Below, in pieces: positions 27,088 to 37,686 of a stretch of 64,000 nucleotides of DNA (position 1 is the stretch's first letter; the number at the start of each line of letters is the position of its first letter). The translations under genes and the position numbers were made by a program. Below the pieces are notes generated by a model. That model was given only the letters and a program-made list of their open reading frames with translations. It searched no databases and was not told where the DNA came from. The stretch is taken from contig NZ_LT907782.1 of NCBI RefSeq assembly GCF_900206265.1, positions 620,001 to 684,000 on the forward strand, written 5' to 3'. The DNA comes from Nitrosomonas ureae (GTDB lineage: Bacteria > Pseudomonadota > Gammaproteobacteria > Burkholderiales > Nitrosomonadaceae).

Positions 27088-27765
27088 TCACTTGGAATGT
27101 GATTGCTGTATCGCATCCAGGTTGCTTCGCGCCTCTTCATTTCCTTGCGCAGCTGCTTTCTCAAACCATTCGATAGCTTTCTTCTCATCCCTTGCCACGC
27201 CTTCTCCGGTAAAATACATGGCACCTAAATTATTTTGTGCATCTACATGTCCTTGTTCCGCAGCCTTTTTAAATAACTCGACAGCTTGTTCCATATCTTG
27301 AGGCACCCCCTCACCATTGGCATACATAAGCCCTAAATTGAATTGCGCATCGGCATAACCCTGCTCCGCCGCACGGTAAAACCATCCAGCCGCAAGTTCC
27401 GGATCGGTATTTAACACTTGACCGGAAGCTGTCTTGGAAACGGCATCACCCGTATAATACATTACACCTAAGCCATTCTGGGCGACTGGATCTCCAGCCC
27501 TTGCATCCTCCATGAGCGCCTTAAATTTTTCCGCAGCAATATTTTCATCGCCGACACCGGACGGCATAATCTGTTCCTTCAACGCAGCCTTCTCTTCTTC
27601 AGTCAGTCCCTCACTCATAAATGATGGGATCTCGCCCATCTTGGTAATTTCACCCATGGGATTAGGTATTGCGCTCTCTTCTGATTTATCACTTTTTGTC
27701 TCTTCACTGCAACCATGCAGCAATAAAACCGCTGCCGCAAGTAATAAAACAGCCAAAACTTTCAT
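27088..27765 (-). CDS. Sel1-like repeat lipoprotein
   Basis: The 225-residue protein has a lipoprotein signal (LLLHGC, Cys19), a charged linker, and then at least three Sel1 repeats such as AAEQGYADAQFNLGLMYANGEGV (27.3-27.4 kb) and AAEQGHVDAQNNLGAMYFTG. Sel1 solenoids bind proteins or peptides; the partner is unknown. AGGA lies eight bases before the ATG. It follows the ankyrin-repeat gene on the same strand and may be co-transcribed. Confidence 0.88.
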   Translation of the reverse strand: MKVLAVLLLAAAVLLLHGCSEETKSDKSEESAIPNPMGEITKMGEIPSFMSEGLTEEEKAALKEQIMPSGVGDENIAAEKFKALMEDARAGDPVAQNGLGVMYYTGDAVSKTASGQVLNTDPELAAGWFYRAAEQGYADAQFNLGLMYANGEGVPQDMEQAVELFKKAAEQGHVDAQNNLGAMYFTGEGVARDEKKAIEWFEKAAAQGNEEARSNLDAIQQSHSK

Positions 27766-27848
27766 TTATAATTTCCTTTATTTCTCAAGTTAAACAATAT
27801 AAAAAATACACTATAACAACTCGATGAGAAGTTGTGTATCGATAGTTA

Positions 27849-28598
27849 CTAACGAGCCCCCGCCTTTTTTAATAATTCAGTAATTTCCCGATGATGATAG
27901 CGGCTGGCAAGCATCAATGCAGTCATTCCATTACCCGCTTTAAGATTGAGATTGGCATTTGCTGCGATCAGCGAATAGACTGCTCTCAAATTACCATGTT
28001 GAACTGCAAGCATTAATGCAGTAGCACCATTTTCCAACTGATAATCTACTTCAGCTTTTGCATTAACCAGAATTTGAATGGTCTGCTGATGCCCTTCCTG
28101 AGCAGCCAGCATGAGAGCTGTCATACCGTCTGCCCGTTTAGCATTCACATCGCTCTGGGCGTCTAACAACAGAGTAATTACTTTCCGTCTATCTTTCTCA
28201 GCAGCCAGCATCAATGCTGTGCCATCTTCTTCAGAAACGGCATTCACATCCGCGCCAGCTCTCAATAAAATCTCAACCATCTGATCACGACCATCCCGGG
28301 AAGCACGCATTAAAGGAGAGAGACCGTCATCTGCTCTTAGATTCACATCCGCACCGGCTTGTAGAAACCGCTCGACGATAGCGGAATTTCCTTTATTTAC
28401 CGCTGCTAGAAATGCCGCATTCAATTCTTTCGAGCCTATTTTTTGATTCTCAAGAATAGTATTCACCACAGAAAGATTTCCCTTATCTGCGGCAGTAATC
28501 AATTCATCATCAGTATTCCCTGACCAGGCATCGAAAGCTAGAAAAGCCAGCAAAAATATTACTTTTGTTATAAATTCTTTTTTGAAAAATCTTATCAT
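27849..28598 (-). CDS. Ankyrin-repeat protein, probably exported
   Basis: After a hydrophobic N-terminal segment (VIFLLAFLAFDAWSG) that looks like a signal peptide, the protein of about 249 residues consists of roughly six 33-residue ankyrin repeats, such as ADDGLSPLMRASRDGRDQMV and RADGMTALMLAAQEGHQQTI. ATG at 28598 has AGGA at a good distance and is preferred over ATG at 28622. Function unknown; a periplasmic protein-binding role is inferred. It lies 83 bases upstream of the Sel1 lipoprotein gene. Confidence 0.87.
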   Translation of the reverse strand: MIRFFKKEFITKVIFLLAFLAFDAWSGNTDDELITAADKGNLSVVNTILENQKIGSKELNAAFLAAVNKGNSAIVERFLQAGADVNLRADDGLSPLMRASRDGRDQMVEILLRAGADVNAVSEEDGTALMLAAEKDRRKVITLLLDAQSDVNAKRADGMTALMLAAQEGHQQTIQILVNAKAEVDYQLENGATALMLAVQHGNLRAVYSLIAANANLNLKAGNGMTALMLASRYHHREITELLKKAGAR

Positions 28599-28946
28599 GC
28601 AAAATTTCCTATAATCATTCAATTATATTCATATGATTCCAGAATTCTAATCAGCTTATCGGTTTTGTATTTATTAATCGAATGGAAGAATTATACAATT
28701 TAAACAATTTTATTACCGCCATGTAACCCAGAATTCTCTTATCTATTACATTTCAAGATCATGTGCTGTATGCTATTGTTGCATAGACTGTATTAATCTA
28801 CTGCCCGATAAAAAAATCTGACGCAAACCGCTAATTTTGATGGATACCAATCGGAGCGTATTTAACGTGGTATCTTGGCTGGTCATGTAATTACAGTTAA
28901 TAAGCTAAAGTTCTTACTCTGCAAATAATTCAAAAAATTAATTTTT
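28599..28946. other. Intergenic region between ankyrin gene and ubiH
   Basis: These ~350 AT-rich bases separate divergent genes and should hold both promoters. CCAGAATTCT occurs twice (about 28638 and 28730), which may be chance. No gene, terminator or RNA is recognised. Confidence 0.4.
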
Positions 28947-30119
28947 ATGATCATTGATCATTATGACATTGTTATTGTTGGCGGTGGCCCAGTAGGCATG
29001 GCATTAGCGCTTAGCCTGCATGATCATGGAATATCCAGCCTGCTTCTTGAAGCTCGCGGATTACCGGAAAAAGACGAGGATCCGCGTCCATTGGCATTAT
29101 CGCATGGCAGCCATCTGATATTGCAGCGCCTGAAAGTGTGGGATAAGTTAATACAAAATACCCCGATCCGGACAATTCATATTTCCAACCGCGGCAGTTT
29201 TGGTCGTACTATTTTGGAATCTCTGGATGCCGGTGTTCCTGCGTTGGGTTATGTAGTGAATTATCATGATCTTTTTAGCGCCATGCATACGCAGCTAACT
29301 GCCGCGCAATCCAAATATATTACTGGTGCTTTAGTTACCCGAATCGATACTGCTGAAAGCTCAGGCAATGTATTTTTTGATCATCGCGGACAATCGAAAC
29401 AAGTAACCGCTAAGCTGCTAGTTCTGGCTGATGGCGGTCAGCTTACCAAGCACATCCCCGACATTAATTATCAATCCTATGACTATCAGCAATGGGCAGT
29501 AGTAGCAAATATCAGAGCTGAGAACAAGCAAGCGGGTATCGCTTATGAGCGCTTTACGCCGGATGGACCTATTGCGCTACTTCCCAATGATCCGGATTTT
29601 TCTTTGGTATGGACTGTAGCTCCAGAAATTGTAAAAAAAATTACCGAATTGAATGACAAATCTTTTTTATTCCAGCTTCACCAACATTTTGGTGATAGAC
29701 TCGGAAAATTTATTGATGCGGGAAAAAGATCGGCATTTCCGTTATCACTTAAATATGCCGCATCCTCCGTATCGCAAAGAATTGCACTCATCGGCAATGC
29801 AGCCCAAACTTTACATCCTGTTGCAGGACAGGGGTTTAACCTAGGCCTGAGGGATGCCTACGAATTGGCACATGAAATTGTTCACACAAAAGATGTATCG
29901 CAAGAGCTCGGCACATCCACCATGCTATCCAGATATCGCCAGAGAAGACAAAAAGACAGTAACGCTGTTAGAATCTTTACCGATACTTTGGTCAAGCTAT
30001 TTTCCAATGATAATAAAATACTAAACCAGGCTTGTGGATTTGGCTTAAGTACGTTGGATTGCCTACCGCCGCTGAAGCGTTTTGTTGCACGTCGAATGAT
30101 ATTTGGCGCTAAAAGATAA
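28947..30119 (+). CDS. ubiH: UbiH/UbiF/VisC-family FAD-dependent ubiquinone hydroxylase
   Basis: The 390-residue flavoprotein hydroxylase has the N-terminal FAD motif IVGGGPVGMALALSL (residues 8-22), the LVLADGGQLT middle motif, and LIGNAAQTLHPVAGQGFNLGLRD, the second FAD-binding motif typical of UbiH. It hydroxylates the ring in ubiquinone biosynthesis, probably at C4 (UbiH) though other positions are possible in this family. It precedes dusB by 179 bases and may be independently transcribed. Confidence 0.9.
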   Translation: MIIDHYDIVIVGGGPVGMALALSLHDHGISSLLLEARGLPEKDEDPRPLALSHGSHLILQRLKVWDKLIQNTPIRTIHISNRGSFGRTILESLDAGVPALGYVVNYHDLFSAMHTQLTAAQSKYITGALVTRIDTAESSGNVFFDHRGQSKQVTAKLLVLADGGQLTKHIPDINYQSYDYQQWAVVANIRAENKQAGIAYERFTPDGPIALLPNDPDFSLVWTVAPEIVKKITELNDKSFLFQLHQHFGDRLGKFIDAGKRSAFPLSLKYAASSVSQRIALIGNAAQTLHPVAGQGFNLGLRDAYELAHEIVHTKDVSQELGTSTMLSRYRQRRQKDSNAVRIFTDTLVKLFSNDNKILNQACGFGLSTLDCLPPLKRFVARRMIFGAKR

Positions 30120-30298
30120 TGTTGATCTTTGTTCCACGGTCAATTTGACAAAGGTTATAATAAAGCGCGCAGGGAATACGAATATAGAGTTCCGTTTTGC
30201 ACGGTTGGGCTTTAAGCTACTTTCTACAAACTTTCAAATTACAGCAATACTCAACATCAGAGCTAACCTACTATTACTAATCTCCAAAAGATGTTTTC

Positions 30299-31306
30299 AT
30301 GCAAATCGGCCCTCACATTCTAAAGAATAAATTGATTGTTGCTCCAATGGCCGGTGTTACCGATCGACCATTCAGACAGCTTTGTAAATCAATGGGTGCC
30401 GGGATGGCCGTATCCGAAATGGTATCAAGCAACTCTCTGCTCTGGGGTTCTAAAAAAACACAGCGTCGCGCGAATCATGAAGGAGAAGTTTCTCCCGTTT
30501 CTGTTCAGATTGCTGGCGCTGACCCGCAGATGCTTGCGGCAGCAGCACAGTACAATGCAGAAAATGGTGCCCAGATCATTGATATCAATATGGGATGTCC
30601 GGCAAAAAAAATTTGTAATGTCATGGCTGGTTCAGCACTATTACAAGATGAAAAATTAGTAGAAAAGATCCTAACTACTGTAGTCAGAGCAGTTGATATT
30701 CCAGTAACACTTAAAATCCGAACCGGATGGGATAAACAGCATAAGAATGCGTTAGCAATTGCACGTATTGCAGAAAATTCCGGCATTCAGGCACTTGCAA
30801 TTCATGGTCGGACACGAGCATGCGCATACACTGGCACCGCGGAATACGACACCATCGCCGCGGTGAAGGCAGCAGTTAGAATTCCTGTCATCGCAAATGG
30901 CGATATCACTACCCCGGAAAAAGCAAAACAAATCCTGGTTTATACTAAAGCGGATGCGATTATGATTGGCCGCGCTGCGCAGGGAAGACCCTGGATTTTC
31001 CGCGAAATTGATCATTTTCTTACTACAGGCCAACATCTACAATCACCTGAAGTATCTGATATACATAGAGTTTTAATTGATCATCTGTATGATTTATATC
31101 ATTTCTATGGTGAATACTCGGGCGTTCGCATCGCACGCAAACATATATCCTGGTACACCAAAGGGCTCATAGGTTCCGCCGGCTTTCGTCAGGCAATGAA
31201 CCAATTACCGACCAGTGATCAGCAAATTTCTGAAACCAATAAATTTTTTACCCAATTAGCTAAACAAGGCCAAAGATTGAGTTATATCAAAGAGGGGAGT
31301 AATTAG
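30299..31306 (+). CDS. dusB: tRNA-dihydrouridine synthase DusB
   Basis: The 335-residue FMN enzyme has VAPMAGVTDRPFRQL, INMGCPAKKIC (with the catalytic Cys), LKIRTGW, IHGRTRACAYTG and ANGDITTPEKA, all Dus motifs. DusB reduces uridine in the tRNA D-loop. It is followed after three bases by fis, the arrangement known from many Gammaproteobacteria and Betaproteobacteria. Confidence 0.96.
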   Translation: MQIGPHILKNKLIVAPMAGVTDRPFRQLCKSMGAGMAVSEMVSSNSLLWGSKKTQRRANHEGEVSPVSVQIAGADPQMLAAAAQYNAENGAQIIDINMGCPAKKICNVMAGSALLQDEKLVEKILTTVVRAVDIPVTLKIRTGWDKQHKNALAIARIAENSGIQALAIHGRTRACAYTGTAEYDTIAAVKAAVRIPVIANGDITTPEKAKQILVYTKADAIMIGRAAQGRPWIFREIDHFLTTGQHLQSPEVSDIHRVLIDHLYDLYHFYGEYSGVRIARKHISWYTKGLIGSAGFRQAMNQLPTSDQQISETNKFFTQLAKQGQRLSYIKEGSN

Positions 31307-31309
31307 TTT

Positions 31310-31552
31310 ATGAGCGCAGTAAAGGAGAATGAAATTGCATCATGCATACGAAATGCCATAGGTGGGTATCTCAACGATCTGGATGGAGAAAAGCCGGGAA
31401 ATATTTATAGCATGGTAATTCAAAGCGTTGAAAAACCTTTAATAGAAGTTGCCATTCAGCATACCCAAGGGAATCAAACACAAGCGGCTGAATTACTTGG
31501 AATTAACCGCAATACCTTACGTCAAAAAATGAAACAATATCAGATTAAATGA
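31310..31552 (+). CDS. fis: Nucleoid protein and transcription factor Fis
   Basis: The 80-residue protein has the C-terminal helix-turn-helix of Fis ([20 protein letters not shown]) and a shorter N-terminus than the 98-residue E. coli protein, typical of Betaproteobacteria. GGGGAG lies upstream of the ATG inside the end of dusB. Its TGA overlaps the ATG of purH (ATGA), so translation is coupled. Confidence 0.95.
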   Translation: MSAVKENEIASCIRNAIGGYLNDLDGEKPGNIYSMVIQSVEKPLIEVAIQHTQGNQTQAAELLGINRNTLRQKMKQYQIK

Positions 31553-33108
31553 TTATTAAACAAGCACTCATCAGTGTTTCTGATAAAACCGGAATCATTG
31601 ATCTAACCCGGAAACTCATACAATACGGCATCAAAATTATATCTACGGGCGGTACTGCGAAATTATTAAATGAAGCTGGAATATCCGTTATTGAAGTTAG
31701 TAATTACACGGGTTTTCCGGAAATGCTGGATGGTCGAGTGAAAACACTTCACCCAAAAATTCATGCAGGTATTCTCGCCCGCGATGATTTGCCTGATCAT
31801 CAGCAAGCGCTTGATCAAGCATCAATATCAAATATCGAACTGGTAATAGTCAATCTATATCCATTCAGGCAGGCAATCGCAAAACAAAACTCCACACTCA
31901 GTGATGCGATTGAGAATATTGACATTGGAGGCCCCACAATGATCCGCGCAGCTGCTAAGAATTATCAGAAAGTCACCGTAATAACCGACCCCTTGGATTA
32001 TTCTTCACTCTGCGAAGAACTGGAAGCTAACAATAAATCGATCAATGCGACCACTCGTTTTAAGTTGGCCCAAAAAGCTTTTGCGCATACAGCCTCGTAT
32101 GACAGTGCCATCAGTAATTATTTGACTGCATTGGATGAAAACTTTCTCCACAAAGATTTCCCAGAATCACTTCATCTGAATTTCAATATCGCACAGAATT
32201 TACGCTACGGAGAAAATCCCCATCAAAAAGCGGCATTCTATCGAGATTCGGTCATAACTGCTGGTGGTTTGGGGAATTATCAACAGCTGCAAGGAAAAGA
32301 ATTATCCTACAATAACATTGCAGATACCGATGCAGCGTGGGAATGTGTTAAAACATTTGACAAACCGGCCTGTGTAATTGTAAAACATGCCAATCCTTGC
32401 GGAATAGCCATTTCTGAATCAGTACTGAGTGCTTATCAACTGGCATTCGCAACCGACCCGGTTTCTGCTTTTGGCGGCATCATCGCTTTCAATCGAATCA
32501 TCGATAAAGATACTGCAGAGGCGATCCTCAAACAATTTGTTGAAGTGATTATTGCGCCGGAAATTTCACCCGAAGCGCAACAGTTGTTATTACAAAAAAA
32601 TAACATTCGAGTATTGATGGTACCGTTACAAACAGGAGGCTCTATCTATGACTTAAAAAAAGTCAATGGCGGACTTCTTGTTCAAACACCGGATATTTCT
32701 AATATTACCGCAGCCGATTTGACGATAGTCACCAAAGTAAAACCCACTTCGCAACAATTGGATGATTTATTGTTCGCATGGAGAGCAGCAAAGTTTGTCA
32801 AATCCAATGCAATTGTATTTTGCCGCAACGGTCAAACAATCGGCATTGGCGCAGGTCAAATGAGTCGGATTGATAGCGCACGGATTGCGTCCATAAAAGC
32901 CCAGCAATCGGGCTATACACTTGCAGATTCTGTTGTCGCATCGGATGCATTTTTCCCCTTCCGCGATGGTTTAGACGTTGTTGTACAAGCAGGAGCAACA
33001 GCGATAATTCAGCCTGGCGGCAGTATTCGTGATGACGAAGTTATTGCGGCCGCGGATGAACAAGGCATCTCCATGATATTCACAGGCATCCGTCATTTTA
33101 GACATTAG
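31549..33108 (+). CDS. purH: Bifunctional AICAR transformylase/IMP cyclohydrolase PurH
   Basis: The 519-residue enzyme has the N-terminal IMP cyclohydrolase domain ([33 protein letters not shown]) and the C-terminal transformylase domain with [10 protein letters not shown] and the ending [17 protein letters not shown]. It catalyses the last two steps of IMP synthesis. It overlaps fis by four bases and is followed by purD after 14 bases. Confidence 0.98.
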   Translation: MIIKQALISVSDKTGIIDLTRKLIQYGIKIISTGGTAKLLNEAGISVIEVSNYTGFPEMLDGRVKTLHPKIHAGILARDDLPDHQQALDQASISNIELVIVNLYPFRQAIAKQNSTLSDAIENIDIGGPTMIRAAAKNYQKVTVITDPLDYSSLCEELEANNKSINATTRFKLAQKAFAHTASYDSAISNYLTALDENFLHKDFPESLHLNFNIAQNLRYGENPHQKAAFYRDSVITAGGLGNYQQLQGKELSYNNIADTDAAWECVKTFDKPACVIVKHANPCGIAISESVLSAYQLAFATDPVSAFGGIIAFNRIIDKDTAEAILKQFVEVIIAPEISPEAQQLLLQKNNIRVLMVPLQTGGSIYDLKKVNGGLLVQTPDISNITAADLTIVTKVKPTSQQLDDLLFAWRAAKFVKSNAIVFCRNGQTIGIGAGQMSRIDSARIASIKAQQSGYTLADSVVASDAFFPFRDGLDVVVQAGATAIIQPGGSIRDDEVIAAADEQGISMIFTGIRHFRH

Positions 33109-33122
33109 AAAATCTCTGTATC

Positions 33123-34436
33123 ATGAAACTATTAGTTATTGGTGGGGGAGGCAGAGAACATGCGCTGGCATGGAAATTAAGCCTCTCATCACGCGTACAC
33201 AAGGTATTTGTGGCACCTGGAAATGCGGGTACTGCACTAGAGCCAGGGGTAGAAAATATTCCCATTACTGCAATCCCTGAGTTAATCGAATTTGCACGGA
33301 AAGAGCATGTTGTAATCACCGTTGTCGGACCAGAAATACCGCTTGCTGCAGGTATTGTTGATGCCTTCCAAGCCAGCGGCTTAAAAATATTTGGACCAAC
33401 TCAGCAAGCGGCTCAGCTCGAGACTTCAAAGATTTTTGCCAAGAAATTCATGCAGCGACACCAGATTCCTACCGCATCCTACATGAGCTTCACTGATGCT
33501 GAATTAGCACATCAATATATTGATCAGCAACCCATCCCTTTAGTAATCAAAGCAGATGGCCTCGCGGCAGGAAAAGGTGTCATTGTTGCACAAACCCATG
33601 AACAAGCACACTCAGCTGTGGATGCCATACTGGTCAATAAAAATCTTGGCACTGCAGGATGTGAAATTATTATAGAAGAATTTCTCCAGGGCACAGAAGT
33701 CAGCTTTATCGTCATGACGGATGGCCTCCATATCCTCCCGATAGCAACAAGTCAAGATCATAAACGTCTTTATGATAAAGAATTGGGTCCTAATACTGGC
33801 GGAATGGGCGCATACTCACCCGCTCCTTTTATTTCACCCGATCTGCATGCACAAATCATGCGTAATATTATCGATCCTGTCATTAGCGGATTACGGCAAG
33901 AGGGCATCCGCTATACCGGCTTTCTTTACGCCGGTTTAATGATTACAGCGGATGGTCATGCAAACGTACTGGAATTTAACTGCCGTCTGGGAGATCCGGA
34001 AACGCAACCTATCATACTTCGTTTAAAAAGCGATCTGTTGACACTCATTGAGCATGCTATAAATGGAACGCTAGGCAATGTTGATATTGAATGGGACAAA
34101 CGTGCCGCGCTTGGGGTTGTGATGGCGGCGCATGGTTATCCTGAAAATCCGAGAAAAAATGATGTCATTCATGGCCTGCATGATCTTATCAATGAACAAA
34201 AGGACAATGACACTTTTCATATTTTCCACGCCGGAACGATCATGAAAGGAAAAGACGGAAACGAAATTCTGACTGCAGGAGGACGGGTTTTATGCGCAAC
34301 GGCACTAGGCGAAAATGTTAAAGCCGCTCAGCAAAATGCTTATAAGCTCATCGAAAAAATTTACTTCGAGGATTACCAAATTCGCCATGATATCGGCTCT
34401 CAAGGCATAAATTATCAGGAAAAAAACAAAAAGTAA
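33123..34436 (+). CDS. purD: Phosphoribosylamine-glycine ligase PurD
   Basis: The 437-residue ATP-grasp ligase has the N-terminal LVIGGGGREHALAW, the ATP-grasp segments VIKADGLAAGKGVIVA and EEFLQGTEVSFI, GGMGAYSPAP, and ECNCRLGDPETQ in the variant form EFNCRLGDPETQ. It makes GAR in purine synthesis. It is the last gene of dusB-fis-purH-purD and converges on flgL, 14 bases away. Confidence 0.97.
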   Translation: MKLLVIGGGGREHALAWKLSLSSRVHKVFVAPGNAGTALEPGVENIPITAIPELIEFARKEHVVITVVGPEIPLAAGIVDAFQASGLKIFGPTQQAAQLETSKIFAKKFMQRHQIPTASYMSFTDAELAHQYIDQQPIPLVIKADGLAAGKGVIVAQTHEQAHSAVDAILVNKNLGTAGCEIIIEEFLQGTEVSFIVMTDGLHILPIATSQDHKRLYDKELGPNTGGMGAYSPAPFISPDLHAQIMRNIIDPVISGLRQEGIRYTGFLYAGLMITADGHANVLEFNCRLGDPETQPIILRLKSDLLTLIEHAINGTLGNVDIEWDKRAALGVVMAAHGYPENPRKNDVIHGLHDLINEQKDNDTFHIFHAGTIMKGKDGNEILTAGGRVLCATALGENVKAAQQNAYKLIEKIYFEDYQIRHDIGSQGINYQEKNKK

Positions 34437-34450
34437 TTGAATAAGTATTT

Positions 34451-35659
34451 TCAAATATAATTGAACAAGGATAACCCAGAAATTTTAATATAGGATTGTT
34501 GCGCAGCTTGGAGATACAGCTGTTGTCTTTGAAAATCTGAAATTACCTTCGACAGATCGGCGTTTTGCAAATCAGAAAGTAGTTTTTCAAATTGAATACT
34601 TTGATCTTCGCCAACACTTTCCAAGCTGTCTATTTCATTCATTCGAGCCCCGATAGCGGACTGTTTAGTAAGTACATGCTCCAAACTGTTGTTAATATTT
34701 TGAAGTGCTGTATTTAAGCTATTTGACAATCGTGTGCTTGCCGGTTGACTGCTGGACGGTGTTTCGAGTGCCGTAATCAAATCGCTCACGGTTTCAAAAA
34801 TACTTTGATTACTGCTTGGAAAAACTGTAAATCTATCCCCATTCGCCGGATCCCCCGTAATACTTAATTGTATTCCATCAAAACTGATCGCGCTGTCACT
34901 GGTGTAAGGATTACCTGACGAAACTGCCGACCCTGTGGTTACGTTTACAATATCATAGGTTGTCACACCGGCTGCAACTGTGAAATTAATTTCATAATTA
35001 GCACCAGTAAGATCAGTTGGTACAGTCACTGATCCCTTATCGATAATGCCAGTACCCGTGTTTAATGCGTCGGCTGCGGTTGAGAAAATACCGTTCCCGT
35101 CCTTTATACGCTCAAAAACATCGGTACCAGAATCGCTGACAGCAAGCTGACGCGCCGATCCAACATGATTCATTCTCTGCCCTTGATCTCCCGCATACTG
35201 CACATTCAGACCCGTTTGAACAAAAGGCTTTGTATTAGCTTGATATCCCGAAAATAGGAATTGCCCATTTTCATCCGTGGTATTGGCTAAACCCACTAAT
35301 GAATCAAACTTACCACGTAATTCCGTAGCAAGAATTTTCTTATCCGCATCGTTTAGTGTCGAATTTCCGGCATAAACGGCTGAGTTATGCACGCTCTGAA
35401 GAATCGAAGTTATTTGCTTGAGTACATTCTCTTCCAGCCCCAATGAGGAGCTTGCACTGGCACGATTAACAGAGAATTGTTTATTCAGTGATGCTGCTTG
35501 TGTAACATTCAACGCCTGTGCCGCAGCAATTGGATCATCTGAAGGTGTCAGGATTCGTTTACCGGTAGATAGTTGCTGTTGGGTCTTAACTAAGTTGCCC
35601 TGGTTCTGGAGCATCAAATTAGTCCCAGTTTCATGAATTGTTTGTGTACTGACGCGCAT
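34451..35659 (-). CDS. flgL: Flagellar hook-filament junction protein FlgL (HAP3)
   Basis: The 402-residue protein has the flagellin-like N-terminus (MRVSTQTIHETG, QLSTGKRILTPSDDPIAAAQ) and a C-terminal coiled segment (SKVISDFQRQQLYLQAAQQSY) typical of FlgL. It joins the hook to the filament outside the cell. It is the last gene of the flg operon, 27 bases after flgK. Confidence 0.95.
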   Translation of the reverse strand: MRVSTQTIHETGTNLMLQNQGNLVKTQQQLSTGKRILTPSDDPIAAAQALNVTQAASLNKQFSVNRASASSSLGLEENVLKQITSILQSVHNSAVYAGNSTLNDADKKILATELRGKFDSLVGLANTTDENGQFLFSGYQANTKPFVQTGLNVQYAGDQGQRMNHVGSARQLAVSDSGTDVFERIKDGNGIFSTAADALNTGTGIIDKGSVTVPTDLTGANYEINFTVAAGVTTYDIVNVTTGSAVSSGNPYTSDSAISFDGIQLSITGDPANGDRFTVFPSSNQSIFETVSDLITALETPSSSQPASTRLSNSLNTALQNINNSLEHVLTKQSAIGARMNEIDSLESVGEDQSIQFEKLLSDLQNADLSKVISDFQRQQLYLQAAQQSYIKISGLSLFNYI

Positions 35660-35686
35660 GATATGACCCTCAGCTTAGAAATACAT

Positions 35687-37603
35687 TTAACGGATACGAA
35701 GAATTGAATCAAACAGTGTATTGCTCATTTCAATAATCTTACTTGCAGCTTGGTAAGCTTGCTGAAAACGCATTAAATTGGCAGCTTCTTCATCCAGATT
35801 AACACCTGATGTGGACTGTATAGTATTTTCAATTTGTGCCAGGAAATTAGCTTGTGACTTACTGGTCACTTCCAATTCTCGCGTTTTATTACCAATCTGA
35901 CTAACAAGCTGTCCATAAGCGGACTGGTATGATGCCGTACCATTCTCCACAGTATTTTTAGTTTGTAAGGCACCCAGCAACAATGCATTCCGATTATCGG
36001 CAGAGCCGTTAAGGTTAGGTGTAATTGTAAAAATATCCCCTGCAGCAGGGTTGCCACTAATTTGAAAAGTATAACCATTGAAACTAATATCAGCTCCTTC
36101 AGTATATGCTTGATTAGTGGCTGGTAACCCGGCACCAGTACCCGTCACATCATATTGACCATCGTATGGCGCATGAAATGTTATAGTCAGGGGTTGCTGA
36201 AGATTGGGATCCAAAGGCAAAGGATTTACAGTGCCAGCACTGATCTTTCCAGTACCGATATTCGTTACTGCTGCATTGGTACGATTAGGCGCTGCTGCAG
36301 CAATTTTGGTTGTGTCGGCAATATTTACCGCGATATCTTTCGCGCCATTTACAGTAGGTTGTATTCGGAATCTCTCATTAGTAAGAATAGTCGCTCCGGT
36401 AACAGAAATACCATCAAGCACTAATGGCGCTCCTCCTGACGGAGCAACTAAGGTACTTACCGAAGTATTATCTGATAATCTCGTTAATGTATAGTTAGTG
36501 CCATCGTATGAGAACTGATAATCACTCGTAGTTAAGGCACCATGATCACTTATGCTTGCAGTGATATTAGAAGCCGGATTATTGGTTAATGCTGAAATTA
36601 CCTTGGGCGAGGAGACAGTGAAGAAATTTTCTCCCATATCACCATTAAGATCCACACCTAACTGATGTTGCTCATTGAAACTATGCGCTAACGTAATGGC
36701 AATTCTTCCTAAAGCATTTTGTGCATTATCAAGCGTTTCGCTTCGAAAGGACAAAAGCCCTCCCAAAACCCCACCGGTAATCTGATCCTCATGAATTTGA
36801 ATAGTATTATTCCTTGAGATGAGACCTAAGGTTAAATCGCTCGGATCATCAGGTGATTGGATCGCTTTTAGCGATAGTACCTGGCTTCCAACAACCAATG
36901 CTTGTCCATTTCCCACAAAAATACTTACACTTCCATTACTTTCCCGAATGGTATCCGTATTGATTAATTTACTTAGCCGGTTGATAAGTTCATCACGCTG
37001 ATCGAGCATATCATTAGCGGGTTGCCCACCAGATGCGCCTTCTGCCAGTGTAATCTGTTGATTTATCTCGGCTAGCTGACCCGCCAAAGAATTTACCTCA
37101 ACAACAATACTGGTAACTTGAGCGTTAATGTCTTCTCTCATTTGTGACATGCGTTGATCCATACTTTGGAATCGCGCCGCGAGCGCTTCACCATTACTTA
37201 TCATAGCTTGGCGTGATGGAATCACAGATGGATTTGATGCCACGTCTTGCAATGCACTAAAAAAATTTTGGAGTGCTGGAGAGAGTCCTGAAGTAGTGTC
37301 TCCCAGCATATCGTCTAGTTGCTTAATTTGTGCAAAATGACTATCGAGCGATTGGCTTTGTGTTTGGATCTGTAAGGATTGGTTAACAAGAAATTGGTTG
37401 TATATACGTTGAACTGTCGTTGAGTGAACACCACGCCCAACAAATCCGGCTCCCGATGATTGGGGTGTATTGGTGTTCAGTATGACCTGCTGGCGATTAT
37501 ACCCGGGAGTAGCCACATTACTGATATTATGACTGGTTGTTAGTAACTGATTTTGCGCAGTTAGTAAACCAGAAATCCCAATGTCAAGAATACCATTTCC
37601 CAT
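35687..37603 (-). CDS. flgK: Flagellar hook-associated protein FlgK (HAP1)
   Basis: The 638-residue protein has the N-terminal rod/hook motif (LTTSHNISNVATPGYNRQQV) and the C-terminal NLDEEAANLMRFQQAYQAASKII. The middle has an inserted variable domain. It forms the first ring of the hook-filament junction. The 83-base gap from flgJ holds a candidate sigma-28 promoter. Confidence 0.96.
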   Translation of the reverse strand: MGNGILDIGISGLLTAQNQLLTTSHNISNVATPGYNRQQVILNTNTPQSSGAGFVGRGVHSTTVQRIYNQFLVNQSLQIQTQSQSLDSHFAQIKQLDDMLGDTTSGLSPALQNFFSALQDVASNPSVIPSRQAMISNGEALAARFQSMDQRMSQMREDINAQVTSIVVEVNSLAGQLAEINQQITLAEGASGGQPANDMLDQRDELINRLSKLINTDTIRESNGSVSIFVGNGQALVVGSQVLSLKAIQSPDDPSDLTLGLISRNNTIQIHEDQITGGVLGGLLSFRSETLDNAQNALGRIAITLAHSFNEQHQLGVDLNGDMGENFFTVSSPKVISALTNNPASNITASISDHGALTTSDYQFSYDGTNYTLTRLSDNTSVSTLVAPSGGAPLVLDGISVTGATILTNERFRIQPTVNGAKDIAVNIADTTKIAAAAPNRTNAAVTNIGTGKISAGTVNPLPLDPNLQQPLTITFHAPYDGQYDVTGTGAGLPATNQAYTEGADISFNGYTFQISGNPAAGDIFTITPNLNGSADNRNALLLGALQTKNTVENGTASYQSAYGQLVSQIGNKTRELEVTSKSQANFLAQIENTIQSTSGVNLDEEAANLMRFQQAYQAASKIIEMSNTLFDSILRIR

Positions 37604-37646
37604 AGCTTATATGCTGGCCTTTAATTTTATTAAATTTCTAATAGTG

Positions 37647-37673
37647 ATATCGGTAAGTTGATAAAAGAATTAA
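37647..37673 (-). promoter_or_regulatory. Candidate sigma-28 (FliA) promoter for flgKL
   Basis: Read on the minus strand, TTAA, 15 bases, ACCGATAT resembles the FliA consensus TAAA-N15-GCCGATAA with exact spacing. There is one mismatch in the -35 and two in the -10. Late hook-junction genes are common FliA targets. Confidence 0.4.
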
Positions 37674-37686
37674 GAAAATTTCTTTG

